Assembly: GCA_934364985.1 (NCBI GenBank)
Contig: CAKRMU010000001.1
Span: 62,001 to 126,000, forward strand
DNA from: an uncultured Porphyromonas sp.
Lineage (GTDB): Bacteria > Bacteroidota > Bacteroidia > Bacteroidales > Porphyromonadaceae
Direction of reading: 5' to 3'
Length of the DNA: 64,000 nucleotides
The notes under the pieces: model-generated
The model's input: the letters and a program-made list of their open reading frames with translations, nothing else
Told to the model about the DNA's origin: nothing
The model's database searches: none
In this document: piece by piece, positions 44,954-53,835 of the stretch
Numbering within the stretch: the first letter of the stretch is position 1
How the letters are laid out: each line of letters begins with the position of its first letter
Program-made: the position numbers and the translations under genes

Positions 44954-47485
44954 ATGAATATAGATATTTTTATGAATGACTTTGATGAGGAGAATGTTGG
45001 CTTACCAAGTATGTTACCTATGATTATTCCTGACGATGGTGATGTACCTGATTATAGCTTAGACAGTGTAAAACTAAATAAGACACTCCCCATTTTGCCA
45101 CTTCGAGATATGTTACTTTTCCCTACTGTTACCATACCTATCTTGGCAATGAGGGAAAAGAGCAAGTTGCTTTTAGAGGAGCTTTCGAAGAAACGAGATC
45201 ACCATATATTAATTGCGGCTCAGAAAGATCCTGATATTGAAGACCCGGACTTTGATGACTTAATACCATATTGTACTATTGGCGAAGTCATTAGAGTGAT
45301 GGAAGTTAATGATAACTTGGTGACTGTTATATTGCAGGGTAAGCAAAGAGCCATCATTAATAAGGTGACAAGGAATGAACCATATCTCATGGGGAAATAT
45401 GACCTTTTAGAGACGACATATCCCCGCAAAGAAGATATGGAGTTTGAGGCACTTACAGATCTCATCAAAGAGACTATGGTGAAGCAACTCATCCTACAAG
45501 GCGATACACCTAAACCCTTTATTTCATCTCTCATTAAGCTTAATCATAAAGAAAGTATTGTCAACTTTGCATCGGTATATTTCCCTAAAACGATGAAAGA
45601 GAAAGTCGCCCTTTTAATGACGGACGACTTAAAATCTAGGGCTTTTCAGGTACAAAAATTGCTCAATTTAACACTCGCTCAAGCGGAAATTAAAAATGAG
45701 ATCCACGAGCGAACAAGGAGCGATATGGACAAACAGCAAAAGGATTATTACCTACAGCAACAAATTAAGGTCATTAAAGAGGAGCTGCAAGGTGGTGAAG
45801 ACTTTGAGATTGCTGACTTCCAAAAGAAAGCTGAAAATAAGAAGTGGAGTAATACTGTACAAGAGGCTTTTGAAAAAGAAATAACTAAACTCCAGAGAAT
45901 GCCATCGCAAAGTCCTGACTATAGTACGCAAATACAATATATTGAGACTATATTAGATCTACCTTGGGATGAGTGCACCCAAGATAACTTCAATCTAAAA
46001 AACGCAGAGACTATTTTGAATAAGGATCACTTCGGTCTTGAAAAAGTAAAAGAGCGTATTTTAGATCATCTTGCCGTCCTTAAACTAAAAGGCGATATGA
46101 GGTCTCCTATCATTTGTTTGTATGGCCCTCCTGGTGTGGGGAAGACATCTTTAGGCAAGAGCGTTGCTGATGCCCTTAAACGTAAATATGTCAGAATCTC
46201 TTTAGGTGGTCTCCATGATGAGGCTGAGATTAGAGGGCATCGTCGCACTTATATTGGTGCGATGCCAGGACGTATTATTAAAGGATTCCTTAAAGCAGGG
46301 TCAGCCAATCCAGTATTCGTACTTGATGAAGTAGATAAATTAGCCATGGACTATAAGGGGGATCCATCATCAGCATTGCTTGAAGTCTTGGATCCAGAAC
46401 AAAATAATGCTTTTCATGACAATTATCTTGATATTGATTACGACCTAAGTAAAGCATTATTTATTGCTACAGCCAATAACATTGCTGATATCCCTGCACC
46501 CTTAAGGGATCGTATGGAGCTGATTGAAGTTAGCGGATATATTCTTGAAGAAAAAGTAGAAATCGCTTTTCGTCATCTCGTACCTAAGGAAATGGCTAAT
46601 CATGGTATTAATAAAAAGCAATTAAAGATTAGCCGAAAAACAATTGCAACTATTATTGATGGATATACACGCGAGAGTGGCGTCCGCCAACTTGAAAAAG
46701 AGATAGCTTCACTTATGCGAAAAGTTGCTCGAAAAATAGCCAATTATCAGGAAGACAATTCGGATTTAGTTACCTTCCCGATTGTGATTTCCCCCCAAGA
46801 TTTAACTGAGTATTTAGGTGTTCCTAAGTATTTAGACGAGAAATACGAAGGAAATGATAATGCTGGTGTTGTAACTGGTTTGGCTTGGACAAGTGTCGGA
46901 GGAGAGATATTGCTCATCGAAAGTGCCATTAGTCCATCAAAGGCAGGTAAACTGACGCTTACAGGAAATCTCGGGGATGTAATGAAGGAGTCAGCTGTAC
47001 TTGCAATGGAGTATATCAAAAGCCACGCAAACATATACAACATTGACCCTTCACTTTTTGATTGCTGGAATGTCCATATCCACGTCCCAGAGGGAGCTAT
47101 ACCTAAAGATGGTCCAAGTGCTGGAATTACTTTAGTCACCTCACTAATTTCTACTTTTACACAGCGAAAAGTTAATCCTAATATTGCTATGACAGGTGAA
47201 ATTACATTAAGGGGTAAGGTACTTCCGGTAGGTGGTATCAAAGAAAAAATATTAGCAGCTAAGCGCTACGGTATCAAGACAATCATTCTATGCAAGGAGA
47301 ATAAAAAGGATATTGAGGAGATAAATAGTGAATACTTAGAAGGGCTTAAGTTTGAATACGTGACTGATATTCGGCAGGTTGTTTCTTTGGCGCTTAGTGA
47401 TACTAAAGTAGATAATCCTATCAATCTACAAGCACAATTGGCAGAATATAACAAGAACACTAATCAGGATAATAACAATAAATAG
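44954..47485 (+). CDS. lon: ATP-dependent protease Lon
   Basis: Hexameric serine protease of the AAA+ class that degrades misfolded and regulatory proteins. 843 residues with all parts: N-terminal LON substrate-binding domain (PILPLRDMLLFPTVTIPI), coiled coil (about 255-300, ending QGG), Walker A GPPGVGKTS, Walker B FVLDEVDK, and the protease domain with the catalytic serine in PKDGPSAGITL and the lysine in GGIKEKILAAKRYG. It is 70 bp after aroB. ychF starts one base after its stop codon. Confidence 0.97.
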   Translation: MNIDIFMNDFDEENVGLPSMLPMIIPDDGDVPDYSLDSVKLNKTLPILPLRDMLLFPTVTIPILAMREKSKLLLEELSKKRDHHILIAAQKDPDIEDPDFDDLIPYCTIGEVIRVMEVNDNLVTVILQGKQRAIINKVTRNEPYLMGKYDLLETTYPRKEDMEFEALTDLIKETMVKQLILQGDTPKPFISSLIKLNHKESIVNFASVYFPKTMKEKVALLMTDDLKSRAFQVQKLLNLTLAQAEIKNEIHERTRSDMDKQQKDYYLQQQIKVIKEELQGGEDFEIADFQKKAENKKWSNTVQEAFEKEITKLQRMPSQSPDYSTQIQYIETILDLPWDECTQDNFNLKNAETILNKDHFGLEKVKERILDHLAVLKLKGDMRSPIICLYGPPGVGKTSLGKSVADALKRKYVRISLGGLHDEAEIRGHRRTYIGAMPGRIIKGFLKAGSANPVFVLDEVDKLAMDYKGDPSSALLEVLDPEQNNAFHDNYLDIDYDLSKALFIATANNIADIPAPLRDRMELIEVSGYILEEKVEIAFRHLVPKEMANHGINKKQLKISRKTIATIIDGYTRESGVRQLEKEIASLMRKVARKIANYQEDNSDLVTFPIVISPQDLTEYLGVPKYLDEKYEGNDNAGVVTGLAWTSVGGEILLIESAISPSKAGKLTLTGNLGDVMKESAVLAMEYIKSHANIYNIDPSLFDCWNVHIHVPEGAIPKDGPSAGITLVTSLISTFTQRKVNPNIAMTGEITLRGKVLPVGGIKEKILAAKRYGIKTIILCKENKKDIEEINSEYLEGLKFEYVTDIRQVVSLALSDTKVDNPINLQAQLAEYNKNTNQDNNNK

Positions 47486-47486
47486 T

Positions 47487-48590
47487 ATGGCACTTCAATG
47501 CGGTATAGTAGGGCTTCCCAACGTAGGAAAATCAACATTGTTTAACTGTCTATCAAATGCAAAAGCTCAATCTGCAAACTTCCCATTTTGCACGATTGAA
47601 CCCAATGTTGGGGTAATTACCGTACCAGACGATAGACTTAATAAATTGGCTGAGCTTGTACATCCCCAAAGGGTAGTACCTACTACAGTTGAGATCGTAG
47701 ATATTGCCGGTTTGGTGAAAGGAGCAAGTAAAGGCGAAGGGCTTGGCAATAAATTTTTAGCGAATATCCGAGAAACAGACGCAATAATCCACGTACTAAG
47801 GTGTTTTGACGATGACAATATAACACACGTAGATGGTAGTATAGACCCAGTACGAGATAAGGAAGTCATTGATATGGAGCTTCAGCTTAAGGATCTTGAA
47901 ACTATTGATAGCAGGATTCAAAGAGTAGAAAAACAAGCAAAAACGGGTGGTGATGCGAATGCGAAAATATTATTTAATGTGCTATCAAGGGTTAGAGAAG
48001 CACTCATCCAAGGAAAGTCTGCTCGTACCGTCTCTTTTGAAGTACCTGAAGAGCAAAAAGCCCTAAAGGAGCTTTTCCTACTTACCTCAAAACCTATATT
48101 ATATGTATGTAATGTAGACGAAGCTTCTGCGGTCTCTGGTAATAAGTATGTGGAGGATGTAAGAAAGTCTATTCAGGACGAAGAAGCTGAGATATTAGTG
48201 ATAGCCGCTCAGACGGAGAGTGAAATTGCAGAGTTAGAGACATACGAAGAACGACAGGAGTTTTTGGAAGCTGCTGGTCTTAAAGAAAGTGGCGTTTCCC
48301 GACTCATACGAAGTGCTTATGCCTTACTAAATCTCGAAACATATTTCACTGCGGGTGAGATGGAAGTTAAAGCTTGGACATACACAAAGGGTTGGAAAGC
48401 CCCTCAAGCAGCAGGTGTTATCCACACAGATTTTGAGAAAGGTTTTATCCGTGCTGAAGTCATAAAATATGATGATTTCATCCTGTTTGGCAATGAACAA
48501 GCAGTTAAGGAGGCTGGTAAACTTTCTGTAGAAGGTAAGGATTATGTAGTCCAAGATGGTGATATAATGCATTTTCGATTTAATGTTTAG
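47487..48590 (+). CDS. ychF: Redox-regulated ATPase YchF (Obg family)
   Basis: Ribosome-associated P-loop NTPase (367 residues), conserved in nearly all bacteria, that prefers ATP over GTP. G1 is GLPNVGKSTLFN. IEPNVGVITVPD and the DIAGLVKGASKGEGLGN block follow. The C-terminal TGS domain contains ETYFTAGEMEVKAWTYTKG and ends with VVQDGDIMHFRFNV, the hallmark of the family. It begins one base after lon, so the two are co-transcribed. Confidence 0.97.
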   Translation: MALQCGIVGLPNVGKSTLFNCLSNAKAQSANFPFCTIEPNVGVITVPDDRLNKLAELVHPQRVVPTTVEIVDIAGLVKGASKGEGLGNKFLANIRETDAIIHVLRCFDDDNITHVDGSIDPVRDKEVIDMELQLKDLETIDSRIQRVEKQAKTGGDANAKILFNVLSRVREALIQGKSARTVSFEVPEEQKALKELFLLTSKPILYVCNVDEASAVSGNKYVEDVRKSIQDEEAEILVIAAQTESEIAELETYEERQEFLEAAGLKESGVSRLIRSAYALLNLETYFTAGEMEVKAWTYTKGWKAPQAAGVIHTDFEKGFIRAEVIKYDDFILFGNEQAVKEAGKLSVEGKDYVVQDGDIMHFRFNV

Positions 48591-48626
48591 CCCATACATA
48601 TTAGGGGTATAAATGAAGTTTTTACT

Positions 48627-49013
48627 ATGATGGACGAACAAAATTTATGGAGCAGAGGTGGCTTAGTAGAGTTGCTTAATTCGCAAGATGCCAATTATAT
48701 TCATTTGGCTGGGAATATACTTAATGAAAAGGGAATTTTTAATCGAGTCGAAAACGAAATAACTAATATCATCCCAGGAATGTCAGTTGGGGTATCATTG
48801 ATGGTCAAATCAGAAGAACTCAATTTGGCGAAAAAGGCTCTTGAGGATGCAGATTTGATACCTAAGGACAAAGATACTCCAGAAGAACTACTAAGGCATT
48901 TTAATCAGGAACAGAAAGAGAATCGTAGACGGATATATAACCTAATTCTACTCCTCATATTGCTCCTTTTAGTCTGTGCAATATGGGTAATATATATCAA
49001 CCAAAAGGGATAA
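48627..49013 (+). CDS. DUF2007-type small protein with C-terminal membrane anchor
   Basis: 128 residues. Residues 10-80 have the pattern of DUF2007 (putative signal-transducing protein): a LNSQDANYIHLAGNILNEKGI helix, a central SVGVSLMVKSEELNLAKKALED and a following charged helix. A single membrane segment (about 103-123) closes the protein, so it is a tail-anchored type. Function unknown. It is 36 bp after ychF and 4 bp before the next small membrane gene. Confidence 0.7.
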   Translation: MMDEQNLWSRGGLVELLNSQDANYIHLAGNILNEKGIFNRVENEITNIIPGMSVGVSLMVKSEELNLAKKALEDADLIPKDKDTPEELLRHFNQEQKENRRRIYNLILLLILLLLVCAIWVIYINQKG

Positions 49014-49017
49014 GTAA

Positions 49018-49221
49018 ATGTCTAAAAGGATACCCAAATATAAGCGAAGGCTAAGCAATAGCCAAATTGTTTGCATCACGGTATTGTGGTTTTTATTGGC
49101 TTACATTGTGCTAACCAATGTAGAAAGGATTGATGGTATGACCATTATCACACTTATAATCAGTGCTACTCTCGTCATTATACCTATATACCGCGAGCTT
49201 CAGAGACGTAAAAAGGAGTAA
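49018..49221 (+). CDS. Small two-pass membrane protein
   Basis: 67 residues: a basic N-terminus (MSKRIPKYKRR), two hydrophobic segments (about 18-34 and 40-58) and a basic C-terminus ending RRKKE. This pattern recurs in Bacteroidota as a hypothetical partner of DUF2007-like genes, but I do not recognise a named family. It starts 4 bp after the preceding gene, which supports it being real. Function unknown. Confidence 0.6.
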   Translation: MSKRIPKYKRRLSNSQIVCITVLWFLLAYIVLTNVERIDGMTIITLIISATLVIIPIYRELQRRKKE

Positions 49222-49227
49222 ATTAGA

Positions 49228-49620
49228 TTACAATATTCCTAAACTACTATAAAGACGTTCTTCGTGGACTTCCCATATTCTCTCAAGCGTATCACTATCA
49301 AGTCCCTTATCAAAATCCTCAACAATTAGTGAACTACTATTCGATAGCTCTAAAGAGATTATTTCCATTCGCACGTAGCTGTCAGGATCATCATCCCATC
49401 GCCATTCAATCATTTTATTAACCTCCCGTTTAGTTATTGTCGCCATCCTATCGTCCCCGACCTCATCCCAAAATATATGGATGGCGTTTTGGGTAATATC
49501 AACCCTTGGGGCGAACCACTCAGAAAGACCTCTCGATGTAGATACCTGATTCCAGATACTATGCACGGAAGCCGTTTTTAAGAAGTACTCTTTCTGAAAT
49601 CCCATTTTCTCTTTATTCAT
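49228..49620 (-). CDS. START-like (SRPBCC-fold) domain protein
   Basis: 130 residues from ATG 49620; an ATG at 49635 would add five. The sequence follows the AHSA1/START-like pattern: an N-terminal strand and helix KEYFLKTASVHSIWNQVSTSRGLSEWFAPRV, then strands with IEWRWDDDPDSYVRMEI and a long C-terminal helix. Such proteins bind hydrophobic ligands, but this Bacteroidota subfamily has no assigned ligand. It is convergent with the small membrane gene and divergent from the oxidoreductase. Confidence 0.75.
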   Translation of the reverse strand: MNKEKMGFQKEYFLKTASVHSIWNQVSTSRGLSEWFAPRVDITQNAIHIFWDEVGDDRMATITKREVNKMIEWRWDDDPDSYVRMEIISLELSNSSSLIVEDFDKGLDSDTLERIWEVHEERLYSSLGIL

Positions 49621-49723
49621 CCCTACATGTGTCATACTACCTACATATAATAAAAAGCATTTTTCAATGCAATAGTTTCACTACTTCTGCTCCCAAGATA
49701 CTAATAATCTCGCTTATTCTATG

Positions 49724-49731
49724 TAAATTTG
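49724..49731 (+). promoter_or_regulatory. -7 promoter box for the oxidoreductase-amidinotransferase pair
   Basis: TAAATTTG, 36 bp before the ATG at 49768. This spacing supports the downstream start over the ATG at 49744. Confidence 0.5.
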
Positions 49732-49767
49732 CCATAATAATATATGTATCTAAAAGACAGAATAATA

Positions 49768-50283
49768 ATGAAGACGATAGTGATCGTGGGACACCCTTGC
49801 CTTTCTCACTCTGTAATCAATAAAGCATGGGTTGAGGCCTTACGTCCGTTTGAGGACGATAGGATAAAAATCCATATCCTTAGTGAGTCTATTCATAGTG
49901 ATGGCACTTTTGATCTCCAAAGAGAGCAAAAGCTTTTAGAGGGATATGATCGTATAGTACTACAATTTCCACTCTATTGGTATATGCCACCAGCCATAAT
50001 GAAGGCATGGATGGATACTGTATGGGCTGATGGATGGGCATGGGGAGATTGTCCACATGCACTCAAAGGGAAACTGATTGAGGTAGCGACTTCCTGCGGT
50101 GCTCCTGAAGTTGCATTTTCTAATACACCACTATCCACTTACCTCTCCTTTATCAATGGTTCAGCGGGATTTGTTGAAGCTAAAAGCGGTGAAATATTTG
50201 CCTTTTATGGGGCAGAGGATGAGACCGCGACAAAACGCTTAAAGGAGAATTGCCAAGAATACATCAAGTTTATTTGTAAATAG
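49768..50283 (+). CDS. NAD(P)H-dependent flavin oxidoreductase (MdaB/KefF family)
   Basis: 171 residues from ATG 49768, beginning MKTIVIVGHPCLSHSVINKA, the flavodoxin-like phosphate loop. YDRIVLQFPLYWYMPPAIMKAWMD and a late glycine-rich loop complete the quinone-oxidoreductase fold. The substrate is not predictable; quinones, azo compounds and nitro compounds are common in the family. An ATG eight codons upstream is not used in relatives. It is 5 bp ahead of the amidinotransferase-fold gene, so the two are likely co-expressed. Confidence 0.85.
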   Translation: MKTIVIVGHPCLSHSVINKAWVEALRPFEDDRIKIHILSESIHSDGTFDLQREQKLLEGYDRIVLQFPLYWYMPPAIMKAWMDTVWADGWAWGDCPHALKGKLIEVATSCGAPEVAFSNTPLSTYLSFINGSAGFVEAKSGEIFAFYGAEDETATKRLKENCQEYIKFICK

Positions 50284-50288
50284 TAAAT

Positions 50289-51206
50289 ATGAGACAGCTT
50301 AACGTTAAAGACGAGACGGGAGTTTTGAAAAGTGTTATCGTAGGATTAGGTACTACCCCTGGACCAGCTCCTCGACTATCAGAGGCGTATGATGCCAAAA
50401 GTTATAGCACTATAATCGCAAGCACCTACCCTTCAGACGAAGCACTTAACAGCGAAGTAGAAGGGTTAGCAAAGGCTCTTAGAGATGCAGGCGTCGAAGT
50501 TTTAAGACCCAATGAACTCCCTGGTGTCAATCAAATTTTTGCCCGTGATGTAGCATTCGTTATCGAGGATAAGCTTATTAGAGCCAATATTATACCAGAT
50601 AGAGAGGCTGAGATGAGGGCATACGATGATCTGTACAAAGATGTTGATCAGAATAAGATTATAACGCCCCCTGAGCATGTACATATAGAAGGCGGGGATG
50701 TATTGCTTTTTCACGATAAGATTTTCCTTGGGTGTTACTTAAGCCCTAATTACAGCCAGTACAAAATGGCACGCACAAATAAGTATGCAATTGGGTTCCT
50801 AAAGGAGCTTTTCCCTGATAAAGATATTATCCCTTTAGAGTTGATAAAGCACGATACAGATCCTTTTACTGGCGTTTTGCACTTAGATTGTTGTTTCCAA
50901 CCAATTGGGACAGACAAGTGCATCTTATTTCCTGGAGCATTCCGTCATGTTGAGGATTGGGAATACATTCTATCTCTATTCGGCCCTGAGAATACTTGTA
51001 TACTCAGTCGTCAAGAGATGTATGAAATGAATTCAAATATCTTTAGTGTCTCTCCAAATAAAGTCGTTATTGATAGCACCTTTACAAGGCTTAAAGGCTG
51101 GCTTAATCGTCGTGATGTAGAGACAATATCCGTACCATACAGAGAAGTTAGCAAATTAGGGGGGTTACTTAGGTGTACCACTCAACCTTTGGAGCGTGCC
51201 TATTAA
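50289..51206 (+). CDS. Amidinotransferase/arginine-deiminase-fold enzyme
   Basis: 305 residues with the five-bladed guanidine-modifying-enzyme fold. Catalytic elements are visible: FARDVAFVIEDKLI, HVHIEGGDVLLF (Glu and Asp), LHLDCCFQPIG (His) and the C-terminal nucleophile Cys in GGLLRCTTQPLER. It could be an arginine deiminase, dimethylargininase, citrulline hydrolase or amidinotransferase; these differ by few residues and I cannot choose. It has no signal peptide, so it is not the secreted peptidylarginine deiminase of P. gingivalis. A strong terminator follows at 51225. Confidence 0.82.
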   Translation: MRQLNVKDETGVLKSVIVGLGTTPGPAPRLSEAYDAKSYSTIIASTYPSDEALNSEVEGLAKALRDAGVEVLRPNELPGVNQIFARDVAFVIEDKLIRANIIPDREAEMRAYDDLYKDVDQNKIITPPEHVHIEGGDVLLFHDKIFLGCYLSPNYSQYKMARTNKYAIGFLKELFPDKDIIPLELIKHDTDPFTGVLHLDCCFQPIGTDKCILFPGAFRHVEDWEYILSLFGPENTCILSRQEMYEMNSNIFSVSPNKVVIDSTFTRLKGWLNRRDVETISVPYREVSKLGGLLRCTTQPLERAY

Positions 51207-51224
51207 CTTCATTACATAATAATT

Positions 51225-51268
51225 AAAAAGCCCCCTCGTTCCCCGATGGGAAAAAGGGGGGCTTTTTT
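51225..51268 (+). terminator. Strong rho-independent terminator
   Basis: AAAAAGCCCCC pairs with GGGGGCTTTTT (an 11-bp stem) and a T-run follows, 19 bp after the amidinotransferase-fold gene. The A-run on the left also makes it usable from the other strand. Confidence 0.9.
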
Positions 51269-51294
51269 CTTTTATATTGTTCGTATAGAGTAGT

Positions 51295-52671
51295 ATGAAA
51301 AAAGATAAAGTAGTATGGCTCTGCACAGAGTGCGGTGCCGATTTCGCTAAATGGTCTGGGAAATGCCCCTCTTGTGGTACATGGAACACTCTTAAAGAGT
51401 ACAGAGTAAAAAATGATGATCCCGGACTTAGAATCAGAAAGGATAATATCATACTTGACAAACGCCCTATCCCTCTAAGTGAAGTACAGGGGGAGACTGC
51501 TATTAGGATGGATCTAATGGATGGCGAACTAAATAGGGTTTTAGGTGGAGGTCTTGTAAAAGGGTCACTCGTCCTAATAGGTGGCGAACCAGGTATTGGC
51601 AAAAGTACCCTTATTCTACAAAGTGTTGTACGAAACCCTGCTCTAAAAACTCTATATGTGAGTGGTGAAGAAAGTATTGGTCAAATACGGCTTAGGGCAG
51701 ATCGGCTATCTGATGCGGATAATGTAGATCATTGCTTACTATTTAGCGAAACCCAGCTAGAAACCATTCTTGAGACTACTTTAGAGATACGACCTGACCT
51801 ACTCGTCATTGACTCTATCCAAACCATACAAACGGCTAAAAGCGAAACGTCTCTCGGCTCACTCTCTCAAGTAAGAGAGTGTACTTCGATCCTTCTTTCA
51901 TTTGCGAAAGAATATGATATACCTGTAATACTTGTCGGGCATATCACAAAGGAGGGAAGTATTGCAGGTCCAAAAGTCCTTGAGCATCTTGTGGATACGG
52001 TCATTCGATTTGAAGGAGACCAAAATCATCAATATCGAATACTTCGAGCAATTAAAAATAGATTCGGTAATACCGATGAAATCGGTATATACGAAATGAG
52101 AAGCGATGGCTTACGAGAAGTCACAAACCCCTCAGAAATGCTACTTGGGCATTCTCAAGAGTCTTTATCAGGACGATGCGTAGGTGTCTCAATGGAGGGT
52201 ATTCGTCCTCTATTAGTTGAAGTACAAGCACTTGTAAGCTCTGCCGTTTATAGTGCACCACAGCGCTCCTCAACAGGTCTTGACTACCGCCGAACCAATA
52301 TGCTTTTAGCCGTATTAGAGAAACGAGCCGGATTCAAATTAATGCAAAAGGATGTATTTATTAATATTGCAGGGGGACTAACCATCCAAGATCCAGCTCT
52401 TGATTTATCTCTTTTGGCAGCGGTACTGTCAAGCAACTTAGATCTGCCTATTTCAAGCAAGATATGTACGACTGGCGAAGTGGGATTAAGTGGGGAAGTT
52501 AGAGCTGTATCACGAATAACTCAGCGTATTACAGAAGCAGAAAAAATAGGATTTCAATCCATTATTATACCAAGTGACAATCTAAATGGATTAGATACCA
52601 AACATTTCGTAATAGAGATAATTCCTATTTCACAAGTTACTGAAGCCTTCAGAATACTTTTTAAGCAATAA
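51295..52671 (+). CDS. radA: DNA repair protein RadA
   Basis: Helicase-like RecA paralogue that helps branch migration during recombination. 458 residues. The N-terminal zinc finger has CTECGADFAKWSGKCPSCG. Walker A is GGEPGIGKSTL, and the RadA-specific KNRFG motif follows. A C-terminal Lon-protease-like domain is recognisable by DVFINIAGGLTIQDPALDLSLLAA. No start other than ATG 51295 fits. It follows a strong terminator and so has its own promoter, which I could not assign. Confidence 0.96.
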   Translation: MKKDKVVWLCTECGADFAKWSGKCPSCGTWNTLKEYRVKNDDPGLRIRKDNIILDKRPIPLSEVQGETAIRMDLMDGELNRVLGGGLVKGSLVLIGGEPGIGKSTLILQSVVRNPALKTLYVSGEESIGQIRLRADRLSDADNVDHCLLFSETQLETILETTLEIRPDLLVIDSIQTIQTAKSETSLGSLSQVRECTSILLSFAKEYDIPVILVGHITKEGSIAGPKVLEHLVDTVIRFEGDQNHQYRILRAIKNRFGNTDEIGIYEMRSDGLREVTNPSEMLLGHSQESLSGRCVGVSMEGIRPLLVEVQALVSSAVYSAPQRSSTGLDYRRTNMLLAVLEKRAGFKLMQKDVFINIAGGLTIQDPALDLSLLAAVLSSNLDLPISSKICTTGEVGLSGEVRAVSRITQRITEAEKIGFQSIIIPSDNLNGLDTKHFVIEIIPISQVTEAFRILFKQ

Positions 52672-52769
52672 AGTAACGGCTCTCATCTTTTACTTCATAA
52701 TAATAGCTCGCACTTATATGTGAATTGCAAAATAGCATTTACTAAATTGCAATATTGGAGTAGTAAAAA

Positions 52770-52854
52770 GGGATACCCGTAATTCCCCAATACAGATACT
52801 TGGTATTAGCCGAGGCGAACACCCTATATTTACTCACACTAATTTTGGGTATCA
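52770..52854. repeat. 23-bp palindromic repeat array, copy at 52.8 kb
   Basis: Units begin at 52771, 52794, 52817 and 52840, exactly 23 bp apart: GGATACCCGTAATT, AGATACTTGGTATT, GAACACCCTATATT and TAATTTTGGGTATC. The outer units form an inverted pair. It lies between convergent genes. Confidence 0.8.
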
Positions 52855-52988
52855 AATAATAGAAATTGTCATATGATTTTGGGTTGATGGATAAGTAGCA
52901 TCAAATACGTTATCATGATCTTTAGTCAAAATCACATATTTCGTAGCAAAGCACAGATATTGCAAAGGGAGACATAGAAATATAAAAA

Positions 52989-53023
52989 GGGGATGTGCCA
53001 AATAATGGTTTCAGCACATCCCC
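52989..53023 (-). terminator. Terminator of the fumarate reductase operon
   Basis: GGGGATGTGC pairs with GCACATCCCC around a 15-base loop, and on the minus strand it is followed by a T-run. It lies 24 bp past the frdB stop codon. Confidence 0.85.
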
Positions 53024-53046
53024 AAAAATGAAAATCAAAGAAATCG

Positions 53047-53802
53047 TTAGTCTTTGTTCTTAGCTTTGATAAACTCACGATTGAGTCGTGCAATATTAGA
53101 TACCGAAATACCTTTAGGGCATTCAAGCTCACAAGCACGAGTGTTAGTGCAATTACCAAAACCGAGTTCATCCATTTTAGCCACCATGGCTTTCGCTCTT
53201 CTTATAGCTTCTGGACGTCCTTGGGGCAATAAGGCAAACTGACTGACCTTAGCTCCCACGAAAAGCATTGCAGAGCCATTTTTACAAGCAGCGACACAAG
53301 CACCACAACCAATACAAGATGCAGCATCGATAGCTTTTTCAGCTACATCGTGAGAGATTGGAATAGCATTAGCATCAGGAGCGCTACCAGTATTAATGCT
53401 AATAAAACCACCTGCCTGCTGGATCTTATCAAAAGATGAACGATCAACCATTAAGTCTCTAATAACAGGGAAACCTGCAGACCTCCAAGGCTCAATGGTT
53501 ATGGTATCCCCATCATTGAAGCGACGCATATGCAATTGACAAGTAGTAACTAATGAATCTGGTCCGTGAGGGTGTCCATTAATATATAGCGAACACATTC
53601 CGCAAATACCTTCGCGACAATCGTGGTCAAAAGCAATAGGTTCTTTACCTTCGTGGATTAATTGATTATTGAGCACATCCATCATCTCTAGGAAAGAACT
53701 GCCTTGAGAGATACTGTGCAACTCGTAGGTCTCAAAGTGCCCTTTCTCCTTAGCACTCCTCTGTCTCCAGACTCTGACCTTAATATTAATGTCTTTATCC
53801 AT
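53047..53802 (-). CDS. frdB: Succinate dehydrogenase/fumarate reductase iron-sulfur subunit
   Basis: 251 residues with three Fe-S clusters. The [2Fe-2S] ligands are in [27 protein letters not shown]. The [4Fe-4S] and [3Fe-4S] ligands are in [14 protein letters not shown] and [15 protein letters not shown]. It passes electrons between the flavoprotein and the membrane haem subunit. In an anaerobe of this kind the complex is expected to work as a fumarate reductase. It is the last gene of the operon, 33 bp after the flavoprotein gene, with a clear terminator following. Confidence 0.95.
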   Translation of the reverse strand: MDKDINIKVRVWRQRSAKEKGHFETYELHSISQGSSFLEMMDVLNNQLIHEGKEPIAFDHDCREGICGMCSLYINGHPHGPDSLVTTCQLHMRRFNDGDTITIEPWRSAGFPVIRDLMVDRSSFDKIQQAGGFISINTGSAPDANAIPISHDVAEKAIDAASCIGCGACVAACKNGSAMLFVGAKVSQFALLPQGRPEAIRRAKAMVAKMDELGFGNCTNTRACELECPKGISVSNIARLNREFIKAKNKD

Positions 53803-53835
53803 AACTAATCGTGTCTAATATTATGAAAGGGATTA

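Larger units (their letters stand above)
52672..53046. other. Convergent region between radA and the fumarate reductase operon
   Basis: 375 bp. Contains a 23-bp repeat array (52770-52854) and the terminator of the fumarate reductase operon (52989-53023). Nothing else recognisable. Confidence 0.65.

Noticed and set aside
46747-47241. 164-codon open frame on the minus strand
   Set aside because: It is antisense to the lon protease domain, which is strongly conserved on the other strand.
51165-51602. 145-codon open frame on the minus strand
   Set aside because: It runs across the end of the amidinotransferase-fold gene, the terminator and the start of radA, and reads as a shadow.
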